The position numbers and the translations under genes are program-made. Positions 1 to 8,683 of a stretch of DNA of 41,707 nucleotides are shown here, in pieces. The notes beneath the pieces were generated by a model. It saw only the letters and a program-made list of their open reading frames with translations, was not told the origin of the DNA and did not search any database. The stretch is from Candidatus Thioglobus perditus (GTDB lineage Bacteria > Pseudomonadota > Gammaproteobacteria > PS1 > Pseudothioglobaceae): the NCBI GenBank assembly GCA_002909145.1, contig PNQY01000150.1, positions 1 to 41,707 of the forward strand. Direction: 5' to 3'. Numbering within the stretch: position 1 is the stretch's first letter; each line of letters begins with the position of its first letter.

Positions 1-1
1 C

Positions 2-454
2 TGGTTTGACGAGATCAAGATGGGAAACACTCGTGAAGAGATTGCTATCAATGAGGCAAAACCTGTTTACGTTTATTCTGAGAAAAAAGAATCATCAATA
101 AAAACATCAGATGCTTTTGATGGGCGTTATTCTTTTAATATACTCCGCCAAGGTGTACAGACTACTAAGAGCATAGGGAGTGGCTATATTGAAATTAATA
201 ATGGAATAATGACCGTGGCAAAAGATGGTCGCAATATAAATGTTGACTCAGTAGATCTTTATGATTCATTTAAAGGTCGAATTGATGATAAGAAAGGGAA
301 TATTAGCGCTAGATTTACAATGTACCCTATGTGTGGTGCCTTTAAATTACAGGAATTAGAGTTTAGTGGAAATATAAATGCTCAATTAAAAACCAAGTGC
401 GGCGAAAGTGTTGGTTTCGATCTTTATGCGTTATTAGAGTTGAAGAAAGAATAA
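2..454 (+). CDS. Beta-rich protein of unknown function, probably 5'-truncated by the window edge
   Basis: The reading frame is open back to the first bases of the window, so this is probably the C-terminal part of a longer protein. An in-frame ATG at 20 with a weak GAG six bases upstream is the alternative start and would give 144 residues. I do not recognise the family with certainty. The visible sequence is a polar, beta-strand-like domain with a phrase of the kind FDGRYSFNI, then GSGYIEINNGIMTVAKDGR, then YDSFKGRIDDKKGNISARF. This resembles small beta-barrel domains that recur in marine proteobacterial proteins, sometimes as C-terminal appendices. There is no visible signal peptide or membrane segment in the part present. 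It is followed by about 130 bases of AT-rich intergenic DNA before ldhA and does not look co-transcribed with it. Confidence 0.6.
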   Translation, partial: WFDEIKMGNTREEIAINEAKPVYVYSEKKESSIKTSDAFDGRYSFNILRQGVQTTKSIGSGYIEINNGIMTVAKDGRNINVDSVDLYDSFKGRIDDKKGNISARFTMYPMCGAFKLQELEFSGNINAQLKTKCGESVGFDLYALLELKKE

Positions 455-526
455 TAAGTCAGAGCTACTGGTACAAATAAAATCTATCTTGAAATAAATT
501 GTAATTGTGGTTATTTTAAAAAATAA

Positions 527-540
527 TTGATATAGGTCAA
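527..540 (+). promoter_or_regulatory. Fnr/Anr-like box upstream of ldhA
   Basis: TTGATATAGGTCAA matches the Crp/Fnr-family consensus TTGAT-N4-ATCAA at nine of ten defined positions. It lies 42 bases before the ldhA ATG. AT-rich -10-like sequences follow: TATAAT at 547-552 and TTATAT at 566-571. With the second one the dyad centre would sit about 43-45 bases before transcription start, close to an activating class II position. With the first one it would overlap the promoter core. Which is used cannot be decided here. Confidence 0.5.
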
Positions 541-582
541 TATTGGTATAATAATATCTTTAACTTTATATAGATAACTCTG

Positions 583-1572
583 ATGAAAATAGGCTTTTTT
601 AGTGCTAAGCAATACGACATCGAATATTTTGATCGTATGAACCAAACCTTTGGATTGCAGATTGAGTATTTTGATTACCGTTTGTGCTCACAGAGTGTTC
701 GTTTGGCCCATGGTTTCGAAGCCATCTGTGCGTTCGTGAATGATTCACTTTGCGAAGAGATATTGACTGAATTATCAGAAAATGGCACCAAGGTTATTGC
801 TATGCGTTGCGCCGGTTTCAACAATGTTGACCTAGAAGCGGCAAAAAAGTTAAACATAAAGGTAGTCAATGTCCCTTCTTATTCGCCTGAGTCAGTCGCT
901 GAACACACGGTTGCACTAATGCTGACATTAAACAGGAAAGTACACAAGGCTTATCAACGTACTCGAGATGCTAACTTTTTGTTAACTGGGCTCGTAGGAT
1001 TCAATATGCATAATCGCAACGTCGGGGTTATTGGAACAGGAAGAATTGGGTTGGCGACAATCAAGGTTTTGCTTGGCTTCGGATGTCATGTATTTGCACA
1101 TGACCCCTACCCAAATCAGGAAGTACTCGACTTAGGGGTTGAATATGCAACTCTTGAAGAAATTTTTGCTACTTGTGACATAATTTCGCTGCATTGTCCG
1201 CTGACGAGTGAAAATCACCATCTGCTTAACAAGGATAGCTTTAGCCGTATGAAGCCTGGTGTGATGGTGGTTAACACCAGCCGCGGGGGATTGTTGAATG
1301 CACTAGATGCTATCGAGGCACTGAAAACCGGCCAATTGGGGGCACTTGGCCTTGATGTATATGAAAATGAAGTGGATTTGTTTTTTGAAGACAAGTCAAA
1401 TGAAATTATTCAAGATGACATCTTCAGACGCTTATCTTCTTGTCACAATGTTATTTTTACTGGACATCAAGCGTTTCTAACTGAAGAAGCGTTAAGCGCG
1501 ATAGCATTTACAACTTTGACTAATATTACACAAATAGGCAATGCTAAGAACTGCCCAAATGAACTGATTTAG
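583..1572 (+). CDS. ldhA: D-lactate dehydrogenase, fermentative LdhA type
   Basis: This is an NAD-dependent D-2-hydroxyacid dehydrogenase that reduces pyruvate to D-lactate in the cytoplasm, regenerating NAD+ when respiration is limited. Its 329 residues equal the length of E. coli LdhA, and the pattern is LdhA-like throughout. The N-terminal substrate-domain half contains RCAGFNNVDL, followed by SPESVAEHTVALML. The Rossmann motif is VIGTGRIG near residue 148. The catalytic triad positions are visible: Arg in NTSRGG, Glu in DVYENE, and His295 in TGHQAFLT. The gene stands alone, about 130 bases after the preceding gene and about 175 before the next. An Fnr-like box at 527-540 fits induction at low oxygen. 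D-LDH is not expected as a core function of a sulfur-oxidising autotroph, so it may give fermentative flexibility. Specificity for lactate over related hydroxyacids is inferred from the LdhA-like pattern. Confidence 0.9.
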   Translation: MKIGFFSAKQYDIEYFDRMNQTFGLQIEYFDYRLCSQSVRLAHGFEAICAFVNDSLCEEILTELSENGTKVIAMRCAGFNNVDLEAAKKLNIKVVNVPSYSPESVAEHTVALMLTLNRKVHKAYQRTRDANFLLTGLVGFNMHNRNVGVIGTGRIGLATIKVLLGFGCHVFAHDPYPNQEVLDLGVEYATLEEIFATCDIISLHCPLTSENHHLLNKDSFSRMKPGVMVVNTSRGGLLNALDAIEALKTGQLGALGLDVYENEVDLFFEDKSNEIIQDDIFRRLSSCHNVIFTGHQAFLTEEALSAIAFTTLTNITQIGNAKNCPNELI

Positions 1573-1645
1573 CCGAGCGCTACAGATTTTCCCGTACCCT
1601 CAAAACGAAACCCGTCATAACTACTTACCATTTGATATTCTAAAT

Positions 1646-1674
1646 TTGGACTTTAGTTCAAGTTAATATACAAT
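1646..1674 (+). promoter_or_regulatory. Sigma-70-like promoter before the DJ-1 family gene
   Basis: TTGGAC (1646-1651) and TACAAT (1669-1674) are separated by 17 bases. The predicted start of transcription is around 1680-1682, which coincides with the ATG of a 21-codon ORF at 1681 and lies about 67 bases before the DJ-1 family gene. Confidence 0.45.
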
Positions 1675-1680
1675 CCTGGT

Positions 1681-1746
1681 ATGAGACACCTATTTAAAAT
1701 TAGACTTTTAACTTTTGTTCTTGTAATTATATGGGGCGGACATTGA
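1681..1746 (+). CDS. Possible 21-residue hydrophobic leader peptide
   Basis: An ATG-to-TGA ORF encodes a short peptide with two to three basic residues near the N-terminus, followed by a run of Leu/Val/Ile and Phe ending in WGGH. That is the shape of a single-span membrane peptide. Its stop codon lies one base before the ATG of the next gene at 1748, so translation could be coupled. There is no Shine-Dalgarno sequence in front, and the predicted transcription start falls on the ATG itself, so it would have to be leaderless. Chance occurrence of a 21-codon ORF in AT-rich DNA is common, hence the low confidence. Confidence 0.25.
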   Translation: MRHLFKIRLLTFVLVIIWGGH

Positions 1747-1747
1747 T

Positions 1748-2290
1748 ATGAAAAAAATGCTAGTCCCTCTAGCCGAGGGTTTTGAGGAAATAGAAGCTAT
1801 TACAATTATTGACATTTGTAGACGGGGCGGTATTGATGTCACTATTGCTGGAGTTACTGGAATGACTATCAAAGGTGGCCATGATATAGAAATTACCGCC
1901 GAATGCCTAATAGACTCAGTTGACATTAATTCCTACGATATGATTACTTTACCTGGAGGTTTGGCTGGAACTTTGGCATTAAGTGAAAGTAAAAATATTC
2001 AATCAATGCTTAAGCAAATGAAAGCGCAGGGTAAATATATAGGTGCTATTTGTGCTGCACCTTTGGCGCTACACACTGCTGATGTTCTGAATAAAGACTT
2101 TACATGTTATCCAAGTATTGAAAATCAAATCAGAATTGATGGCTATCATCAAGATCAGAATACCGTTATCGATGGCAAAGTTATGACTTCTCAGGGTGTT
2201 GGGACTGCTATAGACTTTGCTCTGAAAATTGTCAGAGAGCTACAAGGAGAGTCTTCATTTAAAAAACTCGAAAAAAGTATCCTGGCATAA
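1748..2290 (+). CDS. yajL: DJ-1/PfpI superfamily protein, YajL-like
   Basis: The protein is a 180-residue single-domain DJ-1/ThiJ/PfpI-like cytoplasmic protein. Members of the YajL/DJ-1 branch protect against oxidative and carbonyl stress; chaperone, glyoxalase and deglycase activities have been reported and are debated. The conserved Glu lies in EGFEEIEA near residue 11. The nucleophilic-elbow cysteine is in GAICAAP near residue 100. The C-terminal phrase TSQGVGTAIDFALKIV is typical of YajL. The closest functional label is therefore YajL rather than the protease-like PfpI. Its start follows directly on the stop of a possible leader peptide, and no strong Shine-Dalgarno sequence is seen. It sits between ldhA and tkt but is separated from both by noncoding DNA, so it is probably its own transcription unit. 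Confidence 0.85.
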   Translation: MKKMLVPLAEGFEEIEAITIIDICRRGGIDVTIAGVTGMTIKGGHDIEITAECLIDSVDINSYDMITLPGGLAGTLALSESKNIQSMLKQMKAQGKYIGAICAAPLALHTADVLNKDFTCYPSIENQIRIDGYHQDQNTVIDGKVMTSQGVGTAIDFALKIVRELQGESSFKKLEKSILA

Positions 2291-2480
2291 ACCTTCCTCA
2301 CACATTAGACGAAAACCGATTAAGAATTGAGAGTTATTTGACGCTCAGCGGTGAATCAGAAAATATCTAGCATATTGAGCTGTATTTAATAACTAAGAAA
2401 AAATCATAGATAAGATGTCTACTCTTAAAAACAAAGGGCTAAAGCCATCTTCTTGGCTTCTTAGGAAATTAATTTAATAT

Positions 2481-2515
2481 CCCTTTGGTAATAACAAAAT
2501 GTATCCCCAAAGGGG
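2481..2515 (+). promoter_or_regulatory. Palindrome CCCCAAAGGGG with a complementary upstream arm, before the tkt promoter
   Basis: CCCCAAAGGGG (2505-2515) is a GC-rich inverted repeat in an AT-rich region. CCCTTTGG at 2481-2488 is perfectly complementary to CCAAAGGG at 2507-2514, so two alternative stems are possible. The block lies just upstream of the tkt -35 box (2527-2532), centred roughly 52 bases before the predicted start, where an activator or repressor could bind. The same 11-base palindrome recurs at 36790-36800, before another gene. A protein-binding function is inference. Confidence 0.4.
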
Positions 2516-2526
2516 TCAATGCCAAC

Positions 2527-2555
2527 TTGATAGTATTGGGTTTTATAAGTATAAT
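2527..2555 (+). promoter_or_regulatory. Strong sigma-70 promoter for the tkt-gap block
   Basis: TTGATA (2527-2532) and TATAAT (2550-2555) are separated by 17 bases, close to perfect consensus. Predicted transcription start is about 2562, giving a 22-base leader that contains AGAGGA. The promoter lies inside the longest open frame of tkt, which argues for the downstream start at 2584. Confidence 0.7.
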
Positions 2556-2583
2556 TAATCAGTTTTTTGTTAGAGGAAATTAT

Positions 2584-4590
2584 ATGCCATCACGCAGAGA
2601 TCTAGCGAACGCAATTCGTGCTTTAAGTATGGATGCAGTTCAGAAAGCAAATTCAGGCCATCCTGGCGCACCAATGGGTATGGCAGATATTGCCGAAGTG
2701 CTTTGGAACGACCATATGAAGTACAACCCGACTAGTGCTAAATGGGCTGATCGCGATCGTTTTGTATTATCAAACGGCCACGGTTCAATGCTTATGTATT
2801 CATTACTACATTTATCTGGTTTCGATCTTAGTATGGATGATATTAAAGATTTCCGTCAATTGCATGCTAAAACTGCAGGCCACCCTGAGTATGGTTATGC
2901 AGAGGGTATTGAAACAACAACCGGTCCATTAGGACAAGGTATTACTAACGCTGTTGGTATGGCAATTGCAGAACGCACATTGGGCGCACAATTTAATAAG
3001 CCAGGTCATACAATTGTTGACCATAACACTTATGTATTTATGGGCGATGGCTGTTTAATGGAAGGCTTATCACACGAAGCTTGTGCAATGGCTGGTACAT
3101 TAGGTTTAGGTAAATTGATCGCATTCTGGGATGATAATGATATTTCAATTGATGGCCACATCGGCGAGTGGATGGAGAAAGGCGTTCCAGGACGTTTCAA
3201 TTCATACGACTGGCACGTAGTTGCTGTTGACGGCCATGATGCAGACGCAATCAGTAAAGCAATTACTGAAGCTAAAGCAGTAACAGACAAGCCATCTTTA
3301 ATCTGTTGTAAGACAGTTATTGGTTTTGGTTCACCAAATTTATGTGGCACACACGATTGTCACGGTGCGCCATTAGGTGATGAAGAAATTGCAGCAACAC
3401 GTAAAGAGTTAGGCTGGACTTCAGCACCATTTGAAATCCCTGCAGATATTTACGAAGGTTGGGATCATAAAGCACAGGGTGCTACTGATGAGGCGGATTG
3501 GAATGATGCGTTTGCAGCATACAAGTCTGAATTTCCAGAAGATGCTGCTGAATTTGAACGTCGTATGGCGGGAGATCTTCCAGCTAACTTTGAAATGGAA
3601 ATGGATAAGTTTATTGCTAAAACCCAAGAGGAAATGCCAAAAATCGCTTCTCGTCAAGCGTCACAAAAAGCTATCGAAGCAATGGGTCCATTATTACCAG
3701 AGATGTTTGGTGGTTCAGCTGACCTAACAGGTTCTAACCTAACAAATTGGTCAGGCACTGTTAAAGTTAATGCAGATAATGCAAAAGGTAACTATATGTC
3801 ATGGGGTGTGCGTGAGTTTGGTATGGCGCATATGATGAACGGTATGGTTCTTCATGGCGGTTTTAAAGTTTATGGTGCAACATTCTTTATGTTTATGGAG
3901 TTTATGCGTAACGCGTTACGTATGTCTGCATTAATGAAGATTGGCACAATCTATGTTTACACTCACGATTCAATTGGTTTGGGTGAAGATGGTCCAACAC
4001 ACCAGCCAGTTGAGCAATTAGCAACAATGCGTGTTATTCCTAACTTTGAAACATGGAGAGGTTGTGATGCAATCGAGTCTGCTGTTTCATGGAAAGAGGC
4101 AATTATTAGGGACAATGGTCCTACTGCATTGGTATTCTCGCGTCAAGCACTGACACCAAATGAGAGGACTGCTGAGCAATTAGCCAATATTTCAAAAGGC
4201 GGATATGTGCTTAAAGATTGCGCTGGAACACCTGATGTTGTTCTTATTGCGACTGGTTCAGAAGTTGGCTTAGCAGTTGAGTCTGCAGAAGCATCAAGCA
4301 AAAATGTTCGTGTTGTTTCTATGCCTTGTCCTGAAAGGTTTGACAAGCAAGATGGCGAATATAAGGAAAGTGTTTTACCGACAGGAATTAAGCGTGTTGC
4401 AATTGAAGCTAGTATTGACAATGGTTGGTATAAGTATGTTGGTTTAGAAGGTGCTATCGTTGGTATGAAATCATTCGGTGAATCTGCACCAGCAGATCAA
4501 TTATTTAAAGAATTTGGTTTCACGGTAGATAATGTTGTAAACACTATTGATGGACTTTTCAATAGCGGCTGTTGTGGCAGCTGTTCTTAA
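2584..4590 (+). CDS. tkt: Transketolase
   Basis: Transketolase is a thiamine-diphosphate enzyme that moves two-carbon units between ketose and aldose phosphates in the Calvin cycle and the non-oxidative pentose phosphate pathway. The protein has 668 residues (E. coli TktA has 663). It begins with [22 protein letters not shown] (the typical substrate-binding start, given here in part), followed by [11 protein letters not shown], the ThDP signature GDGCLMEG, and the pyrimidine-domain phrase [18 protein letters not shown]. The frame extends upstream to 2485, but that stretch is not family-like and contains the promoter. The ATG at 2584 follows AGAGGA and restores the family N-terminus. Unusually, the C-terminus ends in a cysteine cluster (GCCGSCS; Cys 663, 664 and 667). 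It heads the block tkt-gap-DUF302-pgk-pyk-fba and uses codons suggestive of high expression. Confidence 0.96.
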   Translation: MPSRRDLANAIRALSMDAVQKANSGHPGAPMGMADIAEVLWNDHMKYNPTSAKWADRDRFVLSNGHGSMLMYSLLHLSGFDLSMDDIKDFRQLHAKTAGHPEYGYAEGIETTTGPLGQGITNAVGMAIAERTLGAQFNKPGHTIVDHNTYVFMGDGCLMEGLSHEACAMAGTLGLGKLIAFWDDNDISIDGHIGEWMEKGVPGRFNSYDWHVVAVDGHDADAISKAITEAKAVTDKPSLICCKTVIGFGSPNLCGTHDCHGAPLGDEEIAATRKELGWTSAPFEIPADIYEGWDHKAQGATDEADWNDAFAAYKSEFPEDAAEFERRMAGDLPANFEMEMDKFIAKTQEEMPKIASRQASQKAIEAMGPLLPEMFGGSADLTGSNLTNWSGTVKVNADNAKGNYMSWGVREFGMAHMMNGMVLHGGFKVYGATFFMFMEFMRNALRMSALMKIGTIYVYTHDSIGLGEDGPTHQPVEQLATMRVIPNFETWRGCDAIESAVSWKEAIIRDNGPTALVFSRQALTPNERTAEQLANISKGGYVLKDCAGTPDVVLIATGSEVGLAVESAEASSKNVRVVSMPCPERFDKQDGEYKESVLPTGIKRVAIEASIDNGWYKYVGLEGAIVGMKSFGESAPADQLFKEFGFTVDNVVNTIDGLFNSGCCGSCS

Positions 4591-4621
4591 TTTTATTAAC
4601 AAAGTAAAGGAGTAAGAAAAA

Positions 4622-5617
4622 ATGGCAATTAAAGTAGGTATTAACGGTTTTGGTCGTATTGGTCGCATGGTATTTCGTGCAATTAAGAAAGATTTTCCAG
4701 AGTTAGAAGTAGTAGGTATTAATGATTTATTAGACAATGATTACTTAGCATATATGCTTAAGTATGATACAGCTCACGGTCGTTTTGACGGTGAAGTAGC
4801 TGTAGATGGCGATCATTTTGTTGTTGATGGTAAGCGTGTTCGTCTATCAGCTGAGCGTAACCCAGCTGACCTTAAGTGGGGTGATATTGATGTAGATGTG
4901 GCAATCGATTGTACTGGTTTCTTCTTAACAGAAGAGTCTTGTCAAGCTCACATTGATGCTGGTGCTAAGAAAGTTGTTCAATCAGCTCCTTCTAAAGATG
5001 GCACACCAATGTTTGTATATGGTGTTAACCATGAAGATTATGCTGGTCAAGCAATCGTTTCAGCGGCGTCTTGTACTACAAACTGTTTAGCTCCAATTGC
5101 TAAAGTTATCAATGATAACTGGGGTCTTAAGCGCGGTTTAATGACAACTGTTCACGCATCAACCGCAACACAGAAAACTGTTGACGGTCCTTCAATGAAA
5201 GATTGGAGAGGTGGTCGTGCAGTGTTTGAAAACATTATTCCTTCATCAACTGGTGCTGCTAAGGCTGTAGGTGTTGTATTGCCAGAGCTTAACGGCAAAC
5301 TAACTGGTATGTCTTTCCGTATCCCTTCAGTTGACGTTTCAGTAGTTGACCTAACTTGTGAGTTAAACAAGCCTGCAACTTACGAAGAAATTTGTTCTGC
5401 AATTAAAGAAGCTTCAGAAGGCTCAATGAAAGGTACATTACAGTACACTGAAGACATGGTAGTTTCATCAGATTTCCGTGGCGTAAGTGCTTCTTCAATT
5501 TTCGACGCTGGCGCAGGTATCGCACTTGACGACACGTTTGTGAAACTTGTTTCTTGGTATGATAACGAGTATGGTTACACTTGTAACATGCTGCGTTTAG
5601 TTAAGCACGTAGCTTAA
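4622..5617 (+). CDS. gap: Glyceraldehyde-3-phosphate dehydrogenase, type I
   Basis: The enzyme interconverts glyceraldehyde-3-phosphate and 1,3-bisphosphoglycerate and serves both glycolysis and the Calvin cycle. It is 331 residues, the usual length. The N-terminal Rossmann motif is INGFGRIGR. The Asp of INDLLD is typical of NAD binding, so strict NADPH dependence is not indicated. The catalytic Cys151 lies in SCTTNCLAP, and WYDNEYGY is near the C-terminus. The gene follows tkt by 31 bases and has a very strong ribosome-binding site, AAAGTAAAGGAG (4601-4612). The same 12 bases precede fba, another probably abundant enzyme of the block. A hairpin follows directly after the stop. Confidence 0.97.
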   Translation: MAIKVGINGFGRIGRMVFRAIKKDFPELEVVGINDLLDNDYLAYMLKYDTAHGRFDGEVAVDGDHFVVDGKRVRLSAERNPADLKWGDIDVDVAIDCTGFFLTEESCQAHIDAGAKKVVQSAPSKDGTPMFVYGVNHEDYAGQAIVSAASCTTNCLAPIAKVINDNWGLKRGLMTTVHASTATQKTVDGPSMKDWRGGRAVFENIIPSSTGAAKAVGVVLPELNGKLTGMSFRIPSVDVSVVDLTCELNKPATYEEICSAIKEASEGSMKGTLQYTEDMVVSSDFRGVSASSIFDAGAGIALDDTFVKLVSWYDNEYGYTCNMLRLVKHVA

Positions 5618-5633
5618 CAAGTAATAAATCTAT

Positions 5634-5657
5634 GGCCCGCATAGCGGGCCGTGTTTT
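5634..5657 (+). terminator. GC-rich hairpin between gap and the DUF302 gene (attenuator or partial terminator)
   Basis: GGCCCGC (5634-5640) pairs perfectly with GCGGGCC (5644-5650) around an ATA loop, followed by GTGTTTT and immediately by the ATG of the next gene at 5658. The T-tract is short and interrupted, so termination may be partial. The hairpin occupies the place where a ribosome-binding site for the next gene would be. Confidence 0.7.
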
Positions 5658-6050
5658 ATGTCGGATTTATACATTCAAGACTCACATCTTAGTATTGATG
5701 AAGTTATTGAAAAAATAAAAGAAGCCGTTCCAAACAATAAGTTTGGAATTTTGCATTCTTACGATATTAAACAAACACTTGAAAATAAAGGCTATGAGTT
5801 GGCCGAAAAATGCCATGTGTTTGAAATTTGTAATCCGAAGGTTGCAAAAGATATCCTTGATAAGGATATGAGTTTGGCAACAGTGTTGCCGTGCCGTATT
5901 TCGGTATATACACAGGATGGTGTTACCAAGGTTGGTTTAGCACTACCCTCTAAACATATTTCTCAACTATCAGATGCAGATGGTTTATCAGCATTAGTTA
6001 ATCCAGTTGAGACAAGTCTGATCAATATTGTTGATCAGTCTATTGCATAA
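5658..6050 (+). CDS. DUF302 family protein
   Basis: This 130-residue soluble protein matches the DUF302 pattern: [19 protein letters not shown] followed by [13 protein letters not shown], then [19 protein letters not shown]302 proteins have unknown function and are often found in sulfur- and metal-related contexts. No catalytic residues are established; a conserved Cys occurs in the CNP and LPC phrases. The gene lies between gap and pgk in the same direction. Its start codon comes seven bases after a GC-rich hairpin, with no visible Shine-Dalgarno sequence, so it may be poorly translated or dependent on coupling. No alternative in-frame start downstream preserves the domain. It may be a passenger or an accessory of the carbon block. 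Confidence 0.8.
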   Translation: MSDLYIQDSHLSIDEVIEKIKEAVPNNKFGILHSYDIKQTLENKGYELAEKCHVFEICNPKVAKDILDKDMSLATVLPCRISVYTQDGVTKVGLALPSKHISQLSDADGLSALVNPVETSLINIVDQSIA

Positions 6051-6067
6051 ACAAGCAGGAGAATATT

Positions 6068-7231
6068 ATGTCAGTAATCAATTTAACAGACCTAGATTTA
6101 AGCTCAAAGCGAGTACTTATTCGTCAAGATCTTAATGTGCCAATTAAAGATGGCGTGGTTACAAGTGATAAGCGTATTAAAGCATCACTACCAACTATCG
6201 AGGTTGCAATAAAACAAGGCGCAAAGGTAATGCTTATGTCGCATCGTGGTCGTCCAACTGAAGGTGAGCCTAGTGATGAGTTTACATTGCAACCTGTTGC
6301 AGATCGTTTGACTGAACTATTAGGCATAACTGTGCGTTTAGAAACTAATTGGTTAGATGGCGTTGATATGAATGATGGTGACGTAGTTCTTTGTGAAAAT
6401 GTAAGATTTAATGTGGGTGAGATGTCGAATGATGATGACTTATCTAAGCGTATGGCAGCAATGTGTGACATCTTTGCTATGGATGCATTTGGTACAGCGC
6501 ACCGAGCACAAGCATCGACACATGGTGTGGCTAAGTATGCTCCAATTGCATGTTCTGGTCCACTACTTTCAGGCGAGTTAGAGGCATTAGGCAAGGCGCT
6601 TGATAATCCTGCACGTCCAATGGTTGCAATCGTTGGTGGTTCAAAAGTTTCAACTAAATTAACTGTACTAGAGTCCCTATCTAAAATTGTTGATCAGTTA
6701 GTTGTTGGTGGCGGTATTGCCAATACTTTCATTGCTGCTCAAGGCCACAATGTAGGTAAATCACTTTGTGAAGATGATCTAATACCAACAGCTAAAAAAT
6801 TAATGGAAGACTGTGAAATTCCAGTGCCTACTGATGTAGTGTGCGGCAAGGAGTTCTCTGAAACAGCCCCGGCAACTGTTAAAGCATCATCAGAAGTTGA
6901 AGATGATGATATGATTTTTGATGTTGGTCCTGATTCTGCTACCCAATTAGCTGAAATTATGAAAAATGCCGGCACAATTGTATGGAATGGCCCGGTAGGC
7001 GTATTTGAATTTGATCAGTTTGCTGATGGCACTAAAACACTAGGTATGGCAATTGCTGAATCTGATGCGTTTTCAATTGCAGGCGGTGGCGATACTTTGG
7101 CGGCGGTTGATAAATATAATATTGAAGATAAAGTTAGCTACATTTCAACTGGCGGTGGAGCATTTTTAGAATTTTTAGAAGGCAAAAAACTTCCGGCAGT
7201 AGCAATATTAGAAGAAAGAGCAGCGGAGTAA
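6068..7231 (+). CDS. pgk: Phosphoglycerate kinase
   Basis: Pgk transfers a phosphate between 3-phosphoglycerate/ATP and 1,3-bisphosphoglycerate/ADP, in the ATP-consuming direction in the Calvin cycle. The 387 residues equal the E. coli length. Visible signatures are [13 protein letters not shown] near residue 18, SHRGRPTEG near residue 58, the central [12 protein letters not shown], and the C-terminal nucleotide-binding [14 protein letters not shown] and [15 protein letters not shown]. The start ATG has AGGAG nine bases upstream. The stop is three bases from the TTG start of pyk, so the two are one transcription unit. Confidence 0.97.
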   Translation: MSVINLTDLDLSSKRVLIRQDLNVPIKDGVVTSDKRIKASLPTIEVAIKQGAKVMLMSHRGRPTEGEPSDEFTLQPVADRLTELLGITVRLETNWLDGVDMNDGDVVLCENVRFNVGEMSNDDDLSKRMAAMCDIFAMDAFGTAHRAQASTHGVAKYAPIACSGPLLSGELEALGKALDNPARPMVAIVGGSKVSTKLTVLESLSKIVDQLVVGGGIANTFIAAQGHNVGKSLCEDDLIPTAKKLMEDCEIPVPTDVVCGKEFSETAPATVKASSEVEDDDMIFDVGPDSATQLAEIMKNAGTIVWNGPVGVFEFDQFADGTKTLGMAIAESDAFSIAGGGDTLAAVDKYNIEDKVSYISTGGGAFLEFLEGKKLPAVAILEERAAE

Positions 7232-7234
7232 ATC

Positions 7235-8683
7235 TTGCCTAGAAGAACTAAAATTTTAGCAACTTTAGGCCCGGCAACTGATAAGCCTGGGGTTTTAGAA
7301 GGCATTCTTGAAGCAGGAGTTAATGTTGTTCGCATTAACTTTTCTCATGGCTTTGAACAGGAGCACCTGGGAAGAGTAAAAGCTGTACGTGACTGGGCGC
7401 GAGCAAATCATACCTATATAGGTGTCTTGATGGATCTTCAGGGTCCTAAAATTCGCATTGCATCTTTTAAAGATGGTATGAAGATTGAATTAAAAAACGG
7501 CGATTCTTTTGCACTAGATGCAGATTTAGATGAACTATCAGGTGACCAGTATTCTGTTGGTATTGCATATAAAACATTACCTAAAGAGGTTAGCGCAGGA
7601 AATATTCTACTTCTTGATGATGGCAAGGTTGTTTTAGAGGTGAATAGTGTTGAAGGCAATAAAATCAACACAATTGTTATTCAGGGCGGTTTATTATCAG
7701 ATAAAAAAGGTATTAATTTACGTGGTGGTGGTTTATCTGCAAATGCATTGACTGATAAAGACAAAAAAGATATTCTTGTTGCGGCTAAGGCAAAAGCAGA
7801 CTATGTGGCGCTATCTTTTCCAGTAAATGGCGATGATGTACGTGAAACAAAAGAACTTCTTATCAAAGCAGGTTGTGAAGCTGGAGTTATCTCTAAAATT
7901 GAAAGAGCTGAATCTTTAGCTGACGATATTATCAATGACATCATCAATGAGTCTGCTGGCATTATGGTAGCACGTGGCGACTTAGGTGTTGAGATTGGTG
8001 ATCCACAGTTGCCAGCACAACAAAAGCGCTTGATTAAATTAGCAAGATCTAATGATCGCATTGTAATCACTGCAACACAAATGCTAGAGTCTATGATTAC
8101 TAATCCAATCCCAACGCGCGCAGAGGTGTTTGATGTTGCTAATGCAGTGTTAGACGGAACTGATGCAGTAATGCTTTCTGCCGAGACTGCAGCAGGAAAT
8201 TTTCCTGAAAATGCAGTTAAGACTATGAATGATGTTTGTGTTGAGGCTGAGAAAAACCCAATTGCAAAAGTATCACATCACAGACTTAACGAGAAGTTTG
8301 AGTATATTGATGAAACTATCGCAATGAGCGCTATGTATGCAGCTAATCATTTAGGTGCTAAAGCAATATCAACTCTTACAGAGACTGGAAAAACTGCAAT
8401 GTGGATGTCAAGAATAAGCTCAAATACTCCAATATATGCAATGAGTGATAATGTTAAAACTCTACGAAGAGTGACACTATATCGTGGTGTTTACCCTTGT
8501 GGCATTGAGAAAAGTAGTACAAACGATTGGATGGAGGTTAACAGCGCTGTTGTGGAAAAACTAGTTGACAACAACATTGTTGAGAAAGGCGATTTGGTGG
8601 TATTAACCAAAGGCATGTATAAAGATAAATCAGGCGGAACCAACATGATGAAGATTCTTCGTGTGGGCGATGCAAATTATTAA
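7235..8683 (+). CDS. pyk: Pyruvate kinase
   Basis: Pyruvate kinase converts phosphoenolpyruvate and ADP to pyruvate and ATP. The protein has 482 residues, the usual bacterial length, and begins with RRTKILATLGPAT. It continues with the substrate-binding VRINFSHG, the K+/Mg-binding region MDLQGPKIRI, the active-site lysine region VISKIERAES, MVARGDLGVEIG and ITATQMLESMI. The start codon is TTG at 7235, six bases after GGAG within the end of pgk; no ATG nearby restores the N-terminus. It is followed by fba after 32 bases. A pyruvate kinase inside a Calvin-type block links triose phosphates to pyruvate. Confidence 0.96.
   Translation: MPRRTKILATLGPATDKPGVLEGILEAGVNVVRINFSHGFEQEHLGRVKAVRDWARANHTYIGVLMDLQGPKIRIASFKDGMKIELKNGDSFALDADLDELSGDQYSVGIAYKTLPKEVSAGNILLLDDGKVVLEVNSVEGNKINTIVIQGGLLSDKKGINLRGGGLSANALTDKDKKDILVAAKAKADYVALSFPVNGDDVRETKELLIKAGCEAGVISKIERAESLADDIINDIINESAGIMVARGDLGVEIGDPQLPAQQKRLIKLARSNDRIVITATQMLESMITNPIPTRAEVFDVANAVLDGTDAVMLSAETAAGNFPENAVKTMNDVCVEAEKNPIAKVSHHRLNEKFEYIDETIAMSAMYAANHLGAKAISTLTETGKTAMWMSRISSNTPIYAMSDNVKTLRRVTLYRGVYPCGIEKSSTNDWMEVNSAVVEKLVDNNIVEKGDLVVLTKGMYKDKSGGTNMMKILRVGDANY

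Noticed and set aside
583-1572. ldhA as a horizontally acquired gene
   Set aside because: By eye its base composition is similar to neighbouring genes, and no mobile-element traces or repeats flank it, so there is no sequence support for recent transfer.
2499-2558. 19-codon ORF in front of tkt
   Set aside because: It has no ribosome-binding site and lies mostly upstream of the predicted transcription start.
2485-2583. N-terminal extension of transketolase from an upstream ATG
   Set aside because: The extra 33 residues are not family-like, the stretch contains a near-consensus promoter, and a good ribosome-binding site precedes the ATG at 2584.
3030-3350. Antisense ORFs inside tkt, gap, pgk, pyk, hppA and others
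   Set aside because: They lie opposite strongly recognisable genes, have no ribosome-binding sites and encode low-complexity products; they are shadows of codon bias.
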